Below are positions 55,022-64,000 of a DNA stretch of 64,000 nt, one piece after another. How positions within the stretch are numbered: position 1 is the stretch's first letter; the number at the start of each line of letters is the position of its first letter. This stretch comes from Atrichornis clamosus (taxonomy: Eukaryota > Chordata > Aves > Passeriformes > Menuridae): assembly GCA_013400975.1 (NCBI GenBank), contig WBMZ01010854.1, forward strand, positions 124,001 to 188,000, written 5' to 3'. The notes under the pieces are model-generated. The model ran no database searches. It saw only the letters and a program-made list of their open reading frames with translations, and was not told the DNA's origin. Both the position numbers and the translations under genes were made by a program.

Positions 55022-55597
55022 TGCTGGTTTTAGCTGGGATAGAGTTAGTTTTCTACACAGTAGCTGATATGGGCTCTGTTTAGGATTTGTGCTGGAAAAG
55101 ATAGCACAGCGATGTTTTTGTTATTGCTGAGCAGGATTTACACAGAGGCAAGGCCTTTTCTGCCTCTCACCCCACCCCACCGCAGTGAGGATGCTGTGGG
55201 TGCACAAGGAGTTGGGAGGAGACACCAGACAGCTGAGCCCAACAGACCCAAGGGATATCCCACCGCATATGGTGTCATACTCCACACATAAAGCTGGAGG
55301 CAGGAGGAGGAAGAGGGGGACATTCAGAGTGATGGCATTTGGGCACCCATGTGATGGAGTCATGTTTTCCTGGATATGGCTGAACACCTGCCTGCCTATG
55401 AGAAGTGGTGAATGAATTCCTTGTTCTCCTCTTCTTGCATGCATGGCTTTTGCTTTACCCATTAAACTGTCTTTATATCGACCCACGGGTTTTCTCACCT
55501 TACCCTTCCAATTCTCTCCCTCACCCCACCTCTGCTCAGGGATAAGCGAGCAAGAGGCTGCCTGGGCTTGGCTGCTGGCTGGGGTTAAACCACGGCA
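55022..55597 (+). mobile_element. Solo LTR of an avian endogenous retrovirus
   Basis: Starts TGCTGGTTTTAGCTGGGATAGAGTTAG and ends GGGGTTAAACCACGGCA, the typical ends of an avian ERV LTR (TG...CA). An ATTAAA at 55461-55466 is a likely LTR poly(A) signal. No primer binding site or internal retroviral region follows, so it is a solo LTR left by recombination. I did not see clear target-site duplications. Short open frames on both strands here are not genes. Confidence 0.82.
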
Positions 55598-56554
55598 GGA
55601 ACACAATACATATGTAGGGTTTTCTCTGTTTTAGCTGGACTTCAGTAACTGGCAATATTTTGCCATTTCTCTAGAATTATTTAACTTTAAAGTAAGGTCA
55701 TAGTTCTATCTTCGCCCATCCTCTCTTAATTACATGGAAGGCAATATTGTCCTGGAATGACTTCTATATTCAAGATACCTGAAACTGTATTTCAATAGAC
55801 TCCTTCTCCTTCATTTTATGGCTGGTGCAAGAGCCTGCCTTGAAATATTACATACTCACAAGGTCATTCAAGCAAACAGATTAACTTGCTGTGACTTAAA
55901 TTATAATACAACCATATATAGAGGTGAGAAATTTAGTATCATTAGAAGTCTAGGCATGAATAATATGAATTTATATTTATATATATTATTTATATGAATA
56001 ATGATTACATCATTTATAGGTATTTAACCAGGAAAAGACAGAAATCTGACAGATGGCATTAATCTGTCCATTCTTAAACTGGCCATTTGCTGTACAACTC
56101 AGAATTTTTTCATCTTCATCTGCTAAGTTACTGGCTGCTGTTAAAGAGTTATTTCTGTATACCCACATAGAAGACAGCAGATATTTTAATGCCTTCAGAA
56201 TTTCTTCTATGAAAGGGAACTGTGTATAGTGTACCATTTTCTTGTCACATTCGATTGTTTAATCTTGCTTAGGTATGTTTCTTTTCCACTTTAGAAAATA
56301 CTTGTATTTAAATATAACCAAGAAGCACAGTCAGGGCATATAATTCACTGCATTAGGCACTGTGTGACATCTGAATATTGTCACTTGTTTTACCTATCCA
56401 TACACTGAATTGGATTGTATAATACAAAGAATCAGCACTAGATGAGTAGCTAATAGCTTATTCAATGGACTATCTCAACTCTATTTCTACTTAGCTGAAG
56501 AACCCAAAGTATGTTGGAAGGTAGAAGACTTGCAGAAGCCTGGGTTTCAATTTC

Positions 56555-56588
56555 ATATATATATATATATACATACACACACACACAA
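56555..56588. repeat. Compound AT/AC microsatellite
   Basis: A run of AT dinucleotides followed by ACATACACACACACACAC. Short; may be polymorphic. Confidence 0.95.
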
Positions 56589-57399
56589 ATTACGTTTAAT
56601 CTCTAAAATTACATAGGAAATCAAGTTTTTCTTCTTACTGTGCCACAGTGGGAAGTTAATTTCAAAGAATGTGAAACACCAATACGGAGGAATTTTAGAT
56701 CTACTTTAGCTCTAAGTAGAGATCTCAGTCAAAATATTACCAAATGCTTTCAGAAAAAATTCCTAACATCATATACTGAAGCTGGAGTTCTGCAGACAAC
56801 CAGCAACTGAAAGTGTCCAGAAAGTAAAACACTTCTCAGTAAAAGCTACTGTTTCTTGTAGTTCTTCTGATTGACTCATATTTCTATCTAATTCAAAGAT
56901 TTTATACATTTACCATAGCTTTTCCCATCACTGCAAAATAAACTTCAAGACACAACTAAGTAAAAACTGTGCGTGAACTAACACAGATTTGCTGCAGGAA
57001 TATATGTTAAATACATACACGTAAATGCACGTATTTGTGTCCCTCAAACAAACACACAGAGTGTAACAGTAGATAAAAGTAAAAGTTGCCACTTATCTCA
57101 AGATTTTACCAAGAATACCTTACAAGCAATGGAAGGTATATTATACTACAGAAAGCGCAAAGCTTTCACGATAACATCACAGTGCTGCTGATTTTGACAA
57201 AGTGGAAATTATACTGCACCACATGTACAACAGAAAGGTAATAAACAGTGGAAATACTTTTCTCCTTGGGTATTCAGAGGGGTATTCAGAAATACCTGGC
57301 TAAAAACGCAAATCAATATCCATCCTGGCCATGAAGCCCAATTCAAAAGCAAGCCTTCATGACACAGAGGTCCCTATCCAACACCAGACTTTCACATCA

Positions 57400-57950
57400 C
57401 TCACGTCCACCATCTATTTATTACCATCAGATGCTGTAGGATTTCCTCAGCCCTCCCAGAGCTTTCATATCTCACCACCAAATTACCAGCACCCAGTGCC
57501 TGTTCCCCTTGCCTCCCACGCTCCTGACACCACAGAGCACTACACCGCATTTCCCATCTTTCTGAAGCACTGCATTTCCACAGCCTCATCCCAAGCCACC
57601 ACATCCCGAGTGCTCTCCTGCCTCACACCACCACCACCCCCTGCGACAGATTTCCCACCCATACCAACGCTCTCCAAGTCCAGAAGCACAGCACAGCGCT
57701 TCCCTGTCCGTATCCCAGAACTCAGACTCCCTGCAACACTTCCCGCTGACTCCCACTGCAGTACCGTGCTGACTCCAGCCCCCGTGCGCTTTCCTCCCCT
57801 CGGAACAGAGCCACCCCACACCCAGCAGTCGCTGCCTCACCACACAGGACGGACACCTCCAATTCCGGGCGTTCCCACCCACTCATGCCTCCCGGCACGG
57901 CCAGAGGGAAGCAGTAAGAATTCAAACCAGCCATGGTGGGCAACAGAGGG
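57400..57950. other. C-rich, CpG-dense patch in the intron
   Basis: Unlike the AT-rich surroundings, this stretch is GC-rich, strongly C-biased on the plus strand, and carries a cluster of CpG dinucleotides between about 57540 and 57900. Frames are open on both strands (the longest 230 codons, plus, 57331-58023), which is expected when TA-containing stops are rare. The plus product is Pro/Ser/Thr/His-rich with no domain. It could be a small CpG island or promoter of an unannotated transcript, or a degenerate repeat. Confidence 0.4.
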
Positions 57951-59044
57951 TAACAAAGTCCAAAAGATGCGGGAGGGATGCAGATGGAGAGGTAACAGAA
58001 AAGAAGAAGATACCAGGAAATGAGAGGGAGAGAAAAACGACAGTAGACACGGTATTCTACCTGGCCATAAACCATCCAGAATGAAGGATTAAATTAAGGA
58101 CCCCAAGACTTGGATACCGCCATGGACTGTAGGATCAAACCCAAAAGGGCTCCCTAAGGGGACACGTTTCCCTTCACTTTTAACAATAATTACTCAGACT
58201 TTGCTAAGCTTCAGGAAAAGACCAAGTATTTGAAAACAAGAAACTCAAAAGACTATGGCACTTTAACAAAAGGAAGTGCAAGCTCTTTTTTAAAGCGGTG
58301 GGGGAAAAAAGGAGGAAGGAGAGTAGTAACAGGCATTTTCTTTCAAAGAAATAAATCCTAAAAACTACACTAAACATCTCAGATTTTATCACTAAATTGT
58401 ACTAATTTTTTTAATAGAATCCTGCACTCAAATTAATCACACAATACTTGTAATTCAGGTAGACAGCATTACTTAATATATCCTGAAGATGTAACAGAAG
58501 ACCAAAATGGAAAGAAAATATAAAAAATCAGAATCAAATACTCTACCTGAGAATGCTACAATTGATGCTTAAGTGCTTCAATCAAACTGATAAACTAAAT
58601 AAATGTATAAACTTTCTGTTTGCAACACAGCATCTGCCAGTTGTAAGACTAAGTCATTGGTAATAATTTCTTGATTACACAATATAAAAAGAGCAGTATT
58701 GACAAATACGCACAATAAACCTCAGGATGATTCTGAATGTTTGATAGTTCAGCCCTCCCACAACCTATTTTTGGAAGCTGAAATTTAAATACTATTAAAT
58801 CAAAGGAGAAGCAGCTGGCAAGATACCATATACAACACCACCAACTGATCTCCAAGACTAATGGGATGCTCCTCACTGCATCCTGCAGCACAGTTTGGAA
58901 CTTCCAAACCTAGCTCAAGTACAGAAAACACTCTAGCAGTGTAACATGAGCTTCATGAGAACTACCTCATCATTCTTCCTAGAAGCCAATAAAACAAAGC
59001 GTAAATTAGTCACTAGTGCAGCAGAATGCTTCCAGTATCTGAAT

Positions 59045-59259
59045 TAGGTTAGGTATCTGTATATCACATCATCTATGGCTTTTGTAAAGGTAACAGGGTC
59101 AATATCTTTACAAAAGCCATAGGTTAGGTATCTGTATATCACATCATCTATGGCTTTTGTAAAGGTAACAGGGTCAATATCTTTACAAAAGCCATAGGTT
59201 AGGTATCTGTATATCACATCATCTATGGCTTTTGTAAAGGTAACAGGGTCAATATCTTT
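59045..59259. repeat. 75-bp tandem repeat, about 2.9 copies, each with an internal inverted repeat
   Basis: The unit beginning 'taggttaggtatctgtatatc' recurs at 59045, 59120 and 59195 with no differences I can see. Each full unit holds a perfect 17-bp inverted repeat: CTATGGCTTTTGTAAAG (59073-59089 in copy 1) and its complement (59106-59122) around a 16-base loop. The third copy breaks off just after the loop, so the last right arm is missing. It lies 390 bp downstream of the COG5 exon in transcription order. Confidence 0.97.
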
Positions 59260-59588
59260 CTTTTAGGACATAAACTGTAATTTAAACTATGCCTTATCAG
59301 AGTGCAATGTCTCCCAAAAGCTAAATACATATCTGCTGCCTCTGAAGGTGTTTTATACAAACATAAAGCAGTAAGAAATTGCTTCGCAAAAAATTGTTGC
59401 CCAAAAGAGCACAAGTTATCACAGAATTTTCACATTATTAAATACCTGTATCTAGAGAAGTTGCATGAAAAAATGGAAAGTACTAGTAAGTTCTGTCCAT
59501 ACCATCTCTCAATCTAAAATGGAAAGCAGGCAGCAAAACCCACAGTAAAAAGTTTTGGGTGTTTCTTTGTTTTTTAAGTCAAACACTA

Positions 59589-64000
<4,412 letters not shown>

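Noticed and set aside
55121..55606. 161-codon minus-strand open frame
   Set aside because: Lies entirely within or at the edge of the solo LTR and is antisense to it; a by-product of the repeat.
57331..58023. 230-codon plus-strand open frame
   Set aside because: Frames are open on both strands in a C-rich region poor in stop codons; the product is Pro/Ser/Thr-rich with no domain and no splice context. Treated as composition, not a gene.

Overview
The window is vertebrate nuclear DNA, AT-rich and gene-poor, and almost certainly avian. CR1 LINE fragments ending in the typical 'gattctatga' 3' tail occur repeatedly, and there is a solo LTR of the avian endogenous-retrovirus type beginning 'gctggttttagctgggatag'. 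There are no bacterial features: no operons, ribosome binding sites, CRISPR arrays, or tRNA or rRNA genes that I can see.

Two known genes can be named. GPR22, an orphan class A G-protein-coupled receptor, is an intact single-exon coding region on the plus strand at 37493-38794 (433 codons). COG5, subunit 5 of the conserved oligomeric Golgi complex, is represented on the minus strand by one internal exon at 59648-59768, with clean splice sites. In mammals GPR22 lies inside a large COG5 intron on the opposite strand, and the same arrangement is seen here. I could not find the next COG5 exon to the left or the previous one to the right. Most of the window (about 1-59647) is therefore best read as one very large COG5 intron, and 59769-64000 as the intron before it.

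Layout: 1-10 kb is intron with two CR1 fragments. 10-40 kb is intron holding a set of candidate minus-strand exons; the better ones are at about 10.1, 12.0, 15.6, 19.2, 30.4 and 35.4 kb. Their reading-frame phases can be linked, but I do not recognise the product. 33.0-39.1 kb is the GPR22 transcription unit, with a TATA-type promoter candidate and 5' untranslated exon candidates. 40-59 kb is intron with a full 3' portion of a CR1, a short CR1 tail, a solo LTR, a 72-bp tandem duplication, a C-rich CpG-dense patch at about 57.4-57.95 kb, and a 75-bp tandem array whose unit contains a perfect inverted repeat. The COG5 exon follows.

The two named genes are unrelated in function (Golgi retrograde tethering and a cell-surface receptor); their link is positional. 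The most open question is whether the candidate minus-strand exons form a second nested gene, alternative COG5 3' exons, or chance open frames.
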